Below are positions 16,832 to 25,378 of a stretch of 64,000 nucleotides of DNA, one piece after another. Origin of the DNA: Glutamicibacter sp. MNS18. Lineage in GTDB: Bacteria > Actinomycetota > Actinomycetes > Actinomycetales > Micrococcaceae. Position numbers and translations under genes: made by a program. The stretch covers positions 1 through 64,000 of the forward strand of contig NZ_JAPCHW010000006.1 of assembly GCF_026107515.2 (NCBI RefSeq), read 5' to 3'. Numbering within the stretch: the first letter of the stretch is position 1; each line of letters opens with the position of its first letter. A model generated the notes under the pieces. It saw nothing but the letters and a program-made list of their open reading frames with translations, did not search any database and was not told where the DNA came from.

Positions 16832-17143
16832 ACTGCCCCGGATGGATAGGGGCTCCGGCTACTGACCAATGAAGCCTCCAAGACCTCGGTCAATGGCTGC
16901 ACCCTGATGTCGCTGTTCCAACCCTCCCTCGCAGGTGCCAAGGCCCTTTGAGCACGAGACCGTCGAGGGGACTACTCCCGATAGGCAGGCCTGCAATTCA
17001 GCGAAAATTCCACATCGCGAAAGGTAATTGTTTCGTATTGTGGAATTTATTTATTTCCTTGCGAAATTCTTGTGATTCACCTTACAGTTGTTTCATTCTT
17101 CGATGTGGCACACATCTCGGAGCATCCAATCTCAGGAGCAGCC
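16832..17143. other. AT-rich spacer with extended hairpin, 5' of the dctA-like gene
   Basis: The first part (to about 16950) reads like decayed coding DNA but I could not identify it. From 17000 the base composition turns AT-rich. A long stem occurs at 17005-17048: AAATTCCACA pairs with TGTGGAATTT, then a symmetric 3x3 internal loop, then CGAAA with TTTCG and an 8-nt loop. This could be an operator or a 5'-leader structure for the transporter gene. No complete gene is present. Confidence 0.5.
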
Positions 17144-18598
17144 ATGAAACACGCATCACCCGAAGCCTCTGCCAAGACGAAACCGGCTCGTAAACAGCGT
17201 TTCTACAAGTCCTTGTTCTTCCAGCTCGGCGTTGCAGTCTTAGCCGGGGTCCTCATAGGACATTTCTGGCCCACTATCGGCTCCCAACTCAGACCGCTGG
17301 GTGACGGCTTCATCATGTTGATCAAAATGATCATCGCCCCTTTGATTTTCTTGGTTATTGTCACCGGCATCGCGGCGGTGGGAGATGTCAAAGCTGTAGG
17401 ACGCGTTGGAGTGAAAGCGCTGGTCTACTTTACCGGCGCGACGCTCTTTGCCTTGGTTTTCGGGCTCATTATCGCCAATATCTTCCAACCCGGCGCCGGA
17501 CTGAACATAGACCCCGCAACGCTTGACGGCTCCGCCCTCGATGAAAAGACCGGCGAGGCGAAGGGTGCGGCAGACTTCATCCTCGGCGTCATCCCGGTCA
17601 GCGTCATCGGCGCATTCGCCGATAACAACCTGCTTCAAGTGCTCTTCTTCTCCTGCTTCTTCGGCGCGGCCATCGTGGTCGTGGGTCAGGAACGTTGCGC
17701 ACCCTTGCTCGCGGTATTTGAGAACGTGTTGGAACTGATTTTCAAGGTCATGAGCTGGGTCATGCGAGTCGCCCCGCTTGGAGCCCTCGGCGCAATGGGC
17801 TTCATCATCGGTCAGTACGGCATCGAAACCCTCGGCACCTACGCAAAACTCATCGCCGCTTGCTACGCCGCGGGCCTGTTGTTCATCGGAGTTCTTTTCC
17901 TCATCGCCTGGGGCTTCGCACGGGTGCCCCTGTGGCAGTTCATCAAATACACTCGTGAGGAATTTCTGCTGGCGCTGGGCACCGCATCCACAGAATCGGT
18001 AATGCCGCGCATCATGACGAAACTTACCAACGCCGGCTGCTCGCGAGCCACCACTGGGCTTGTTGTGCCCACCGGCTATTCATTCAATTTGGATGGGGCC
18101 GCCATTTATCTTTCAATCTCGCTGCTCTTCCTCGCACAGGCCTTCGGCCACAACTTGAGCTTCGGGCAACAACTGGCAGCCTTGGGTGTCCTGCTGTTGA
18201 CTTCCAAGGGCATGGCTGGGGTTCCGGGATCCTCGTTCCTGGCCCTTTCCGCCACTGCAGCGGCTTTGGGAATCTTCCCTGTAGCAGGGGTCGCCCTGCT
18301 GCTCGGTGCAGACCGCATCATGGACTCCATGCGAGTCGCCGTCAACCTCCTAGGTAACTGCGTGGCCACCTTCGTTGTAGCCAAATGGGAAGGTCAATTC
18401 GACCGCGATGTCATGAAGCGCGCGTTCGCCGGTGAGATCACCAACGAAGATACCGCTCGCATGCTTGGCAAGGAGGAAGAGTTCGAGGCAGCCGAAATTG
18501 CCCGTCTCGCCGCCGGACAACAGCCCTCACCAAAATTCGGTGGTGGCCCTTCCCCCGATGCCATTCCCGAAATCGAGGTGCGCAACAGTCAGCGTTAG
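17144..18598 (+). CDS. dctA: Dicarboxylate/amino acid:cation symporter, DctA-like
   Basis: 484 residues, an integral membrane symporter of the DAACS (GltP/DctA) family. Eight or so transmembrane segments plus re-entrant loops are visible, with hallmark motifs GTASTESVMPRIMTKL, GYSFNLDGAAIYLS and a downstream DRIMDSMRVAVNLLGN. The first and second resemble C4-dicarboxylate carriers more than glutamate carriers, so succinate, fumarate or malate uptake is likely. ATG 17144 follows CAGGAG. It lies alone between two copies of the rlmH 3' end and ends with its own terminator, consistent with a transferred cassette. Confidence 0.88.
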   Translation: MKHASPEASAKTKPARKQRFYKSLFFQLGVAVLAGVLIGHFWPTIGSQLRPLGDGFIMLIKMIIAPLIFLVIVTGIAAVGDVKAVGRVGVKALVYFTGATLFALVFGLIIANIFQPGAGLNIDPATLDGSALDEKTGEAKGAADFILGVIPVSVIGAFADNNLLQVLFFSCFFGAAIVVVGQERCAPLLAVFENVLELIFKVMSWVMRVAPLGALGAMGFIIGQYGIETLGTYAKLIAACYAAGLLFIGVLFLIAWGFARVPLWQFIKYTREEFLLALGTASTESVMPRIMTKLTNAGCSRATTGLVVPTGYSFNLDGAAIYLSISLLFLAQAFGHNLSFGQQLAALGVLLLTSKGMAGVPGSSFLALSATAAALGIFPVAGVALLLGADRIMDSMRVAVNLLGNCVATFVVAKWEGQFDRDVMKRAFAGEITNEDTARMLGKEEEFEAAEIARLAAGQQPSPKFGGGPSPDAIPEIEVRNSQR

Positions 18599-18707
18599 GT
18601 CCCATAGGACCGGGGATTCGACCAAGTAGGGCGCTGTTCCCCATGCTGGATGGCTTACGGGATGTTACACGATTCCCTTCGAAGCTAACTAGTTCATCCA
18701 ACTACAT

Positions 18708-18750
18708 AGCGTGCTTCCAGGACTCATGCTCCCTGGAAGCACGCTTTCTG
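18708..18750 (+). terminator. Rho-independent terminator after the dctA-like gene
   Basis: Arms AGCGTGCTTCCAGG (18708-18721) and CCTGGAAGCACGCT (18732-18745) form a perfect 14-bp stem with a 10-nt loop, followed by TTTCTGTATT. Confidence 0.85.
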
Positions 18751-18908
18751 TATTCAACGGCAAGCCAGCTCCTACATTCCCGACGTGCCCCGTCAAGCCA
18801 AACTTGCAGCACGCCAACTGCAGCCATTTCCTTGCGCTCCAGCCTCGACGATCAGAACGGTGTCTGCTGCCGTCAGGTCAGTTCCTCGCCGGAATCCGCC
18901 AAATGCTG

Positions 18909-18981
18909 GTCCGTTTGATCCTTGCCGAACAGCTCTACCGTGCGCAGGTCATCCTGGCTGGTGGCAAATATCACCATGTCT
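18909..18981 (+). pseudogene. Orphan copy of the rlmH 3' end (right att-like repeat)
   Basis: The sequence encodes LVRLILAEQLYRAQ and then VILAGGKYHHV followed by TGA, the C-terminus of RlmH without the rest of the gene. It differs from the intact gene at 6 of 73 positions, almost all silent, so it derives from a related but distinct rlmH rather than from a recent local duplication. Roughly 150 bp upstream of it (18751-18908) show no gene. Confidence 0.7.
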
Positions 18982-19002
18982 GACAGTCTCTACACTCCTT
19001 GA

Positions 19003-19042
19003 CTTTCCAATTTGGAAAGACAAGACTTTCCATAACGGAAAG
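19003..19042. promoter_or_regulatory. Tandem palindromic operators CTTTCC-N5-GGAAAG
   Basis: Two 17-bp sites, 19003-19019 and 19026-19042, each have perfect CTTTCC/GGAAAG arms and a 5-nt centre (AATTT, ATAAC). Their centres are 23 bp apart, about two helical turns. A TTGACT -35-like element (18999-19004) overlaps the first. They lie just before the first membrane-protein gene, so the winged-helix protein encoded at the end of this unit is the natural binder. Confidence 0.6.
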
Positions 19043-19052
19043 TTGGTGATGT

Positions 19053-19520
19053 ATGCACTCGAGGGAACCGCCCGGGCCGAGGCCCGATGAGGCGGCCAGG
19101 ATGCTGGCCGCCGCAGACCATGCGTCGACGAGAATGATCACCACCAGCGATTCCTCCCGGAGCTTTGGCCTGGTAGTCGTTGCACTGATGGCCACCATCA
19201 TCTCCTTGAAGGATGTGGCTTCGGGGACCACCTTGCTGTGGCTCGCAGCGCTTTTCGTGCCCCTGACCGTGTGGCAAGCCACCCGCACCCGCAAACGATC
19301 CAAACGTCGTCCGTTGCTCGATGGTTCCGGAACGTACGGCTTGTACGCTTTCGCCGGAATGGTCATCGTCCAGTGCCTGCTGCTGTGGAATGCCCAGAGT
19401 GGCTGGGAGATCGGCGCCAAGTGGATCGTCTCCTGCACCGTCTTGTGCAGCCTGTTCGCCCGCATGCAGGAAGCCCTGGACAAGGACCGGGTCAATGACG
19501 GAAACCGGCTATCCGTGTAG
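19053..19520 (+). CDS. Small four-helix membrane protein, unknown function (copy A)
   Basis: 155 residues. A short polar head containing DEAARMLAAADHAS is followed by about four hydrophobic segments (FGLVVVALMATII, TLLWLAALFVPLTVW, YAFAGMVIVQCLLLW, WIVSCTVLCSLFARM) and a charged tail. The layout and the EAA-rich head match the next gene, so the two are paralogues. I recognise no catalytic motif. They precede a winged-helix regulator, an arrangement common for small actinobacterial membrane proteins under local transcriptional control. The start follows the second operator by 10 bp, so repressor binding would also block the leader. Confidence 0.65.
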   Translation: MHSREPPGPRPDEAARMLAAADHASTRMITTSDSSRSFGLVVVALMATIISLKDVASGTTLLWLAALFVPLTVWQATRTRKRSKRRPLLDGSGTYGLYAFAGMVIVQCLLLWNAQSGWEIGAKWIVSCTVLCSLFARMQEALDKDRVNDGNRLSV

Positions 19521-19583
19521 TCCGATTTATGCCGTCCCGAAAACACGGGAGGTAGCGAGAACACCCCAATGAAAAGAGCGCAC

Positions 19584-20048
19584 ATGTCAGCCCAGCAGCC
19601 GAAACCCTCGGTTCCGGAAGCCGCCGCGCTGCTGGCCTCCGCCCGGCGTGCCGCTACCCAGAGCGCGGAACGAACCGAGGCACCCCGTTACCTCCTCACC
19701 TGGGTGGCGCTGGTATCGGCCGCGATCTTTTCGCTCCACGGGATCATCGACCTAACGGTCTGGTACTGGTCGTTGTCCGCCTACGTGGCCCTGGGCATCT
19801 GGTACTGGCTGAGCGCACGGAAACGGCCCAAAGCGCGTACCGTGCTCCGTCATTCCAGACGGTACATCCTGTTCATGCTGCTGCTGATGTTCGTGATGCA
19901 GTTCGGCAATTTCTGGGTCCCAGAGACCCCGTGGCTCGTGGCCGCCAAGTTCCTCGTACTACTTGCCGTCTTCTGGATTGCTATGTGGGCCATGCGTTCG
20001 GAAACCATCAAAACGCGTCTCGAGGACGGGCATGAACGCAGCATCTGA
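19584..20048 (+). CDS. Small four-helix membrane protein, unknown function (copy B)
   Basis: 154 residues from ATG 19584; ATG 19569 would add five residues. Start 19584 is preferred because it gives an N-terminal head (EAAALLASARRAA) aligned with copy A. Four hydrophobic segments follow, with Trp-rich turns (TVWYWSLSAYVALGIWYWL). Its 3' end overlaps the regulator gene by 17 bp, so the unit A-B-regulator is probably one transcript. Function unknown. Confidence 0.65.
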   Translation: MSAQQPKPSVPEAAALLASARRAATQSAERTEAPRYLLTWVALVSAAIFSLHGIIDLTVWYWSLSAYVALGIWYWLSARKRPKARTVLRHSRRYILFMLLLMFVMQFGNFWVPETPWLVAAKFLVLLAVFWIAMWAMRSETIKTRLEDGHERSI

Positions 20049-20337
20049 TGGGGCACGCTTCGACGACCTGATCCACGCCCCGATCCGGCTGCGCCTGTGC
20101 GCCAGTCTGGCCCCGGTACAGTGGGCCGAGTTCTCCCACCTCCGCGAGGTCCTGGGTGTCACGGACTCGGTGTTGAGCAAACACCTCAAGCAGCTCACGG
20201 ATACCGGATACGTCCAGGTTGAACGTTTTACCAAGCTCGGACGCAGCCATGTGCGGGTGTCATTGACCTCGGCCGGACGCAGGGCCTACGTCGGGCATGT
20301 GGCCGCACTGCGCGATATCACGGCGATCGGGGAATGA
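20032..20337 (+). CDS. Winged-helix transcriptional regulator
   Basis: 101 residues, a single wHTH domain: FDDLIHAPIRLRLCASL, EFSHLREVLGVTDSVLSKHLKQLTDTGYVQVER (recognition helix), then a wing with LGRSHVRVSLTSAGRRAY. This is the compact MarR/ArsR-like form often encoded next to a membrane protein in actinobacteria. The ATG lies inside the end of the preceding gene. It is the obvious candidate for binding the CTTTCC-N5-GGAAAG pair upstream and autoregulating the unit. Confidence 0.8.
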   Translation: MNAASDGARFDDLIHAPIRLRLCASLAPVQWAEFSHLREVLGVTDSVLSKHLKQLTDTGYVQVERFTKLGRSHVRVSLTSAGRRAYVGHVAALRDITAIGE

Positions 20338-20373
20338 TTCAACACGTCGGTTCCGGAAAGTAGGATCAAGACC

Positions 20374-23300
20374 ATGAGCGATATCCTTTCGCGTTTTGGC
20401 GCCCCGACCCGCAAGTGGTTCAGCGATGTCTTCCACCAGCCCACCAGCGCCCAAACTGGTGCCTGGGATTCCATTTCGGCCGGCCAACACACCTTGGTCA
20501 TCGCTCCCACCGGCTCGGGTAAGACCCTGGCCGCTTTCCTCTGGGCCCTGGATTCACTGCTGAACACTTCCCCTCCAACCCCGGTGCTTCCCGGGTTGGA
20601 GGAACCTGCTGCCAGCCAAGGCACCCGCGTGCTGTACATTTCCCCGCTGAAAGCCCTGGGTGTGGATGTTGAACGAAACCTGCGCTCCCCCTTGGCCGGT
20701 ATCCGGGCTACCGCCCATGAGCTGGGTATCAGCCAGCCAGCCGTGACCGTTGGTGTACGCTCGGGCGATACCCCTGCCGCCGAGCGCCGTTTACTGGTGA
20801 AGAATCCTCCGGACATCCTGATCACCACCCCCGAATCCCTCTACCTGATGCTCACCAGCCAGGCGCGCTCGACCCTGGTCACCGTGGACACGGTGATCAT
20901 CGACGAGATCCATGCGATGGCCGCCACCAAGCGCGGCACCCATTTGGCGTTGTCCCTGGAGCGGCTGGACAACCTGCTGGACAGACCAGCCCAACGCATC
21001 GGCCTGTCGGCCACGGTCGAGCCACCCGAGGAGGTCGCCCGCTTCCTGGGCGGGTCCGCGCCGGTGAACATCGTGCGCCCGCCGGCTTCCAAGCAGTGGG
21101 AGCTGAGCGTCCGGGTACCGGTGGAAGACATGACCGATCTTCCCGCGGCCGCGGCGGCCCACGACGCCGGGCCTGGTTCCTCCCCGACGGCTGGGGCCAG
21201 CATCTGGCCACATGTCGAGGCGCAACTGGTGGACCTGGTGCTGGAGAACCAATCCACGATCATCTTCGCCAACTCCCGCAGGCTGGCCGAACGTCTCACC
21301 GGAAGGTTGAACGAGCTCTACGCCGAACGCGAGGGTTTCAACGCACAGGACATCCCAGCTTCCAGCCCGGCCGCCATCATGGCCCAGGCCGGCTCCAGCG
21401 CGGCCGCGCACCCGGATGCTCCGGTACTGGCCCGGGCCCACCACGGTTCGGTAGCCAAGGACACCCGTGCAGAAATCGAGGAGGACCTGAAGCTCGGACG
21501 ATTACGCGCGGTGGTGGCGACCAGCTCGTTGGAGCTGGGAATCGACATGGGCCTGGTTGACCTGGTGATCCAGGTGGAATCCCCGAATTCGGTAGCTTCC
21601 GGGCTGCAGCGGGTGGGGCGCGCCGGACACCAGGTCGGTTCGGTGTCGCGCGGGATGTTCTATCCAAAGCACCGCGCCGATCTGCTCTCCACCGCCTTGG
21701 TGGTTTCCCGGATGCGTGCAGGGCAGATCGAGAAGATGGCCATCCCGGCCAATCCGCTGGATGTCCTGGCCCAGCAGACCCTGGCAGCGGTGGCACTGGA
21801 GGATCTGGAGGTGGAGGACTGGTTCGACACCGTGCGCCGCTCGGCCCCGTACGCCCAATTGCCGCGTAGCGCTTTTGTGGCCACCCTGGACATGCTCTCG
21901 GGCAAGTATCCTTCGGACGAATTTGCCACCCTCAAACCCCGGCTGGTGTGGGATCGGGACGCCGGCACCCTCACCGCACGGCCAGGCGCCCAACGCCTGG
22001 CAGTGATTTCCGGCGGCACCATCCCGGACCGCGGGTTGTTCGGCGTGTTCCTGGCCGGTGCCGAGGATTCCAAGGCACCCAAACGAGTAGGCGAACTCGA
22101 TGAGGAAATGGTCTATGAATCCCGCGTCGGGGATGTCTTCGCCCTGGGTGCCACCAGCTGGCGGATCGAGGACATCACCCACGACCGGGTGCTGGTCTCC
22201 CCGGCATTCGGCCAACCGGGCAAACTGCCATTCTGGCACGGGGACGGACAGGGACGCCCGATCGAGCTGGGCCGGGAGCTGGGACGTTTCACCTCCGGGT
22301 TGCTGGCCGCGGAACCTCCAGCCGCCCTGGAGCGGTTGCGGGCCGAGGGTCTGGATGAGTTCGCCGCCAGGAACCTGCTGAACTATCTCACCGAACAGAA
22401 ACAGGCCACCGGATCGGTGCCCAGCCACCAGACCTTGGTGATCGAGCGTTTTGTGGACGAGCTGGGTGACTGGCGCGTTATGCTGCATTCCCCGCTGGGC
22501 TTGGCTGTCCATGCCCCGTGGGCGTTGGCGATCGGTGCCCGGGTGCGTGAGCGCTGGGGCCTGGATGCCTCCGCCATGGCCGCCGATGACGGGATCGTCT
22601 TGCGCATCCCGGCCATGGATGACGACCCGCCGGGTGCCGAGCTGTTCAGTTTCGCCGATGACGAGATCGTCGATGCGGTCACCACCCAGGTGGCCAATTC
22701 GGCGCTGTTTGCCGCCCGTTTCCGCGAGTGTGCCGCCCGGGCCCTGCTGCTGCCGCGCATCAACCCGGCCAAACGCACTCCGCTGTGGCAGCAGCGCCAA
22801 CGCGCCAGCCAGCTGCTGGATGTGGCCCGCAAGTACCCTGATTTCCCGATCATCCTGGAGACCGTACGCGAATGCCTGAATGACGTGTACAACCTGCCGG
22901 CCCTGGTCCAGGTGCTCAAGGACATCGCTTCGCGTGGCATCCGGCTGGTTGAGGTGCAGACCCCCACCCCGTCCCCCTATGCACAGTCGTTGCTCTTCGG
23001 TTATGTGGCGCAGTTCCTCTACGAGTCCGATGCCCCGTTGGCCGAACGCCGTGCGGCAGCGCTGAGCCTGGACCCGGTGCTGCTCGGTGAGCTGCTGGGG
23101 CGCAATGACGTGCGTGAGATCCTCGATGCCCGGGTGATTGAGGCTTTCACCGGCCAATTGCAGCATCTGGCCGCAGATCGCCGACTGGCCGGGCTTGAAG
23201 GAGCAGCCGACCTGTTGCGGCTGCTTGGCCCCCTGACAGTTGCACAGCTTGCCGCACGGTTGCGTAGTCCGCTGGTTCCGGAAACCTGTCTGGACGAGGC

Positions 23301-25032
23301 CACGGCACGCAGCCACGCCGAGTCGCTGGTCGCTGCCCGGCGGGCCTTTCCGCTGCGCCGGGACGGCAACACCGTTTATGCGGCGGTGGAGGATGCCGGC
23401 AAACTCCGTGATGCGCTGGGTACGCCGCTACCCCCGGGGATCGCGCAGGCCTTCCTGGAACCAAGCGGTACCCCGGTGGAAGACCTGCTTTCCCGTTTCG
23501 CCCGAACCCACGGACCCTTCACCCCTGACGAGGCGGCTGCGGGATTGGGTCTGGGGGTGGCCGTGGTCCGCGCGATCCTGGACTCGCTGGTGGCCGCTGG
23601 CAGGTTATCCACCGGAGCCTTCCGCCCGTTGGAACTTGTCCCCGAGGGGATCGGCGGTGACGAATATTGTGATGTGCAGGTTCTGCGTACCATCCGCACC
23701 CGCTCGCTGGCGGCCCTGCGCGCCGAAGTTGAACCGGTGGACCAGCCCACCTTCGGACGTTTCCTGCCAGCCTGGCAGCAGATCGGTTCCGCGCTGGAAG
23801 GTCCGGATGGGTTGTACGAGGTGATCACCCAGTTGGCGGGGGTACCGCTACCGGCCAGTGCCTTGGAATCCCTGGTGCTGCCTGCCCGGTTAAGGCGGTA
23901 CGCCCCGGCATACCTGGATGAATTGACCAGTTCCGGGGATGTGCTCATTTGCGGGGCCGGGGCGGCTGGCGGCAAGGATGGCTGGGTCAGCCTGCATCCG
24001 GCCGAACATGCCGCGCTCACGATAAAGCCCGGGGAAACCGGGGAACTGGATGCGCTGGCCCGGCGGGTACTGGACTCACTGGATACCTCCGGCGCTTATT
24101 TCGTGGAGGAACTGGCGCATCGGGTGGCTCGCGACGGGGAGCCTGAACCCACCCCGGCCCTGGTCGCCGAGACCTGCTGGGAGCTGTTCTGGGCCGGATT
24201 CATCAGTCCCGACACCTTCGCCCCGGTACGCAGCTACCTGGCCGGAGGCAGCACAGCGCACAAGATCGCCAAGCCCACTCCCCGTGCCCGGGCGGCACGG
24301 TTGAACCGGCTCTCCGGTTTGACCCGTTTGGCAGGCGCGTCTGCCAACCAGAGCGGACCGGCCCGTACCGGCGGGGCGCGTTGGAGCCGGTTGCCGCAAC
24401 CCGTGTCCGATCCAACCATCCGCGCCCATGCCTCGGCCGAGGTGCTCCTCGAACGCTATGGGGTGCTCACCCGGGGGTCGGTGGCGGTCGAGCAGGTTCC
24501 CGGTGGCTTCGGCACACTGTACCGGGTGCTGTCCAAGGTGGAGGAATCCGGGCACACCCGTCGCGGCTACTTCATCGAAGGATTGGGGGCCGCCCAGTTC
24601 GCTTCCTCCACAATCATCGACAGGTTGCGCAGCTTCCATACTGAAGCACAGGTCCCGCGGCGTACCGTACCGGTGCTGGTGCTCGCAGCCACCGATCCCG
24701 CCAATCCGTACGGTGCAGCCCTGGCTTGGCCCGCCAGCGATACCGGGCATCGCCCCGGACGCAAGGCCGGGGCGATGGTGGGGCTTGTGGACGGTGAGCT
24801 CGCCCTGTACCTGGAGCGTGGGGGACGTACCGTGCTGGCTTTCGGTGAGCCGTCCGAGGAGGCCCTGGGGCGTCTGGGCCGGGCGCTGGTCGATTCGTTG
24901 CGTACCGCGGCGGTGGACAAGATCGCCATTGCCACGGTGAACGGCCAGCCGGTCCTCGAGCACCGCCTGGCCCGGGCCCTGCTGCAGGCCGGTTTCTACA
25001 CCACGCCGCAGGGAATCCGCTTCCGGCGCTGA
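20374..25032 (+). CDS. lhr: Large ATP-dependent helicase Lhr
   Basis: 1552 residues, the size of long actinobacterial Lhr (Lhr-Core plus C-terminal domain). Superfamily 2 motifs: APTGSGKT (Walker A, near residue 45), ISPLKALGVDVERN, TTPESLYLML, DEIHAMAATKRG (Walker B), GLSATVEPPEEVA, and VGRAGHQVGSVSRG in the second RecA domain. The winged-helix/HSP and helicase-associated domains follow. The enzyme translocates 3' to 5' on single-stranded DNA and is linked to repair of alkylation or crosslink damage in mycobacteria. A Nei-type glycosylase follows on the same strand after 346 bp, supporting a DNA-repair neighbourhood. Confidence 0.95.
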   Translation: MSDILSRFGAPTRKWFSDVFHQPTSAQTGAWDSISAGQHTLVIAPTGSGKTLAAFLWALDSLLNTSPPTPVLPGLEEPAASQGTRVLYISPLKALGVDVERNLRSPLAGIRATAHELGISQPAVTVGVRSGDTPAAERRLLVKNPPDILITTPESLYLMLTSQARSTLVTVDTVIIDEIHAMAATKRGTHLALSLERLDNLLDRPAQRIGLSATVEPPEEVARFLGGSAPVNIVRPPASKQWELSVRVPVEDMTDLPAAAAAHDAGPGSSPTAGASIWPHVEAQLVDLVLENQSTIIFANSRRLAERLTGRLNELYAEREGFNAQDIPASSPAAIMAQAGSSAAAHPDAPVLARAHHGSVAKDTRAEIEEDLKLGRLRAVVATSSLELGIDMGLVDLVIQVESPNSVASGLQRVGRAGHQVGSVSRGMFYPKHRADLLSTALVVSRMRAGQIEKMAIPANPLDVLAQQTLAAVALEDLEVEDWFDTVRRSAPYAQLPRSAFVATLDMLSGKYPSDEFATLKPRLVWDRDAGTLTARPGAQRLAVISGGTIPDRGLFGVFLAGAEDSKAPKRVGELDEEMVYESRVGDVFALGATSWRIEDITHDRVLVSPAFGQPGKLPFWHGDGQGRPIELGRELGRFTSGLLAAEPPAALERLRAEGLDEFAARNLLNYLTEQKQATGSVPSHQTLVIERFVDELGDWRVMLHSPLGLAVHAPWALAIGARVRERWGLDASAMAADDGIVLRIPAMDDDPPGAELFSFADDEIVDAVTTQVANSALFAARFRECAARALLLPRINPAKRTPLWQQRQRASQLLDVARKYPDFPIILETVRECLNDVYNLPALVQVLKDIASRGIRLVEVQTPTPSPYAQSLLFGYVAQFLYESDAPLAERRAAALSLDPVLLGELLGRNDVREILDARVIEAFTGQLQHLAADRRLAGLEGAADLLRLLGPLTVAQLAARLRSPLVPETCLDEATARSHAESLVAARRAFPLRRDGNTVYAAVEDAGKLRDALGTPLPPGIAQAFLEPSGTPVEDLLSRFARTHGPFTPDEAAAGLGLGVAVVRAILDSLVAAGRLSTGAFRPLELVPEGIGGDEYCDVQVLRTIRTRSLAALRAEVEPVDQPTFGRFLPAWQQIGSALEGPDGLYEVITQLAGVPLPASALESLVLPARLRRYAPAYLDELTSSGDVLICGAGAAGGKDGWVSLHPAEHAALTIKPGETGELDALARRVLDSLDTSGAYFVEELAHRVARDGEPEPTPALVAETCWELFWAGFISPDTFAPVRSYLAGGSTAHKIAKPTPRARAARLNRLSGLTRLAGASANQSGPARTGGARWSRLPQPVSDPTIRAHASAEVLLERYGVLTRGSVAVEQVPGGFGTLYRVLSKVEESGHTRRGYFIEGLGAAQFASSTIIDRLRSFHTEAQVPRRTVPVLVLAATDPANPYGAALAWPASDTGHRPGRKAGAMVGLVDGELALYLERGGRTVLAFGEPSEEALGRLGRALVDSLRTAAVDKIAIATVNGQPVLEHRLARALLQAGFYTTPQGIRFRR

Positions 25033-25052
25033 ATCTCCGCCTTGCAGTGGGG

Positions 25053-25214
25053 TTAGCGTCGCTTCGAGCGGCAGGCCAGCACCCACAACGCGGACATTAC
25101 TGCCACCGCTGCGGCAGCAATGAGCCCGGTGACAGGCAGGATGGAGGCGCAGAATTCGGGGACACCGGGAACACTGAGCAGCCTCTGTGTCCACTCGGCA
25201 ATCAACCCAACCAC
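25053..25214 (-). CDS. Possible small membrane peptide with LPVTG-like C-terminus (doubtful)
   Basis: On the minus strand a reading of about 53 codons from a GTG ends ILPVTG, a hydrophobic stretch, and a basic tail RSKRR, resembling a sortase signal in miniature. There is no ATG, no signal peptide and no convincing ribosome site, and no sortase gene is in the window. It may be a chance reading in the 346-bp gap between lhr and nei. The rest of this gap shows nothing else. Confidence 0.2.
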   Translation of the reverse strand: MVGLIAEWTQRLLSVPGVPEFCASILPVTGLIAAAAVAVMSALWVLACRSKRR

Positions 25215-25378
25215 CTCATCACGAGTTAGAAACTTAAATGTACCAATAGAAGCTGTGTCATTACAGCATTTGAAAGTACGACTAAGTGAATTTCGATAAC
25301 TTCCAGATGTCTTGCCGCGCGACAATCCGCTACCGGCTAGTAGATTGGATCCCACACCCCGATTTTGCAGGAGGTCCG

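Noticed and set aside
16862-16950. Short open stretch ending in TGA downstream of rlmH (TNEASKTSVNGC...)
   Set aside because: No start codon or recognisable homology; treated as non-coding or decayed DNA.
16832-18908. Complete SCC-type element with recombinase
   Set aside because: Only the transporter gene is present between the repeats; no ccr-like or integrase gene is seen, so only a relic can be claimed.
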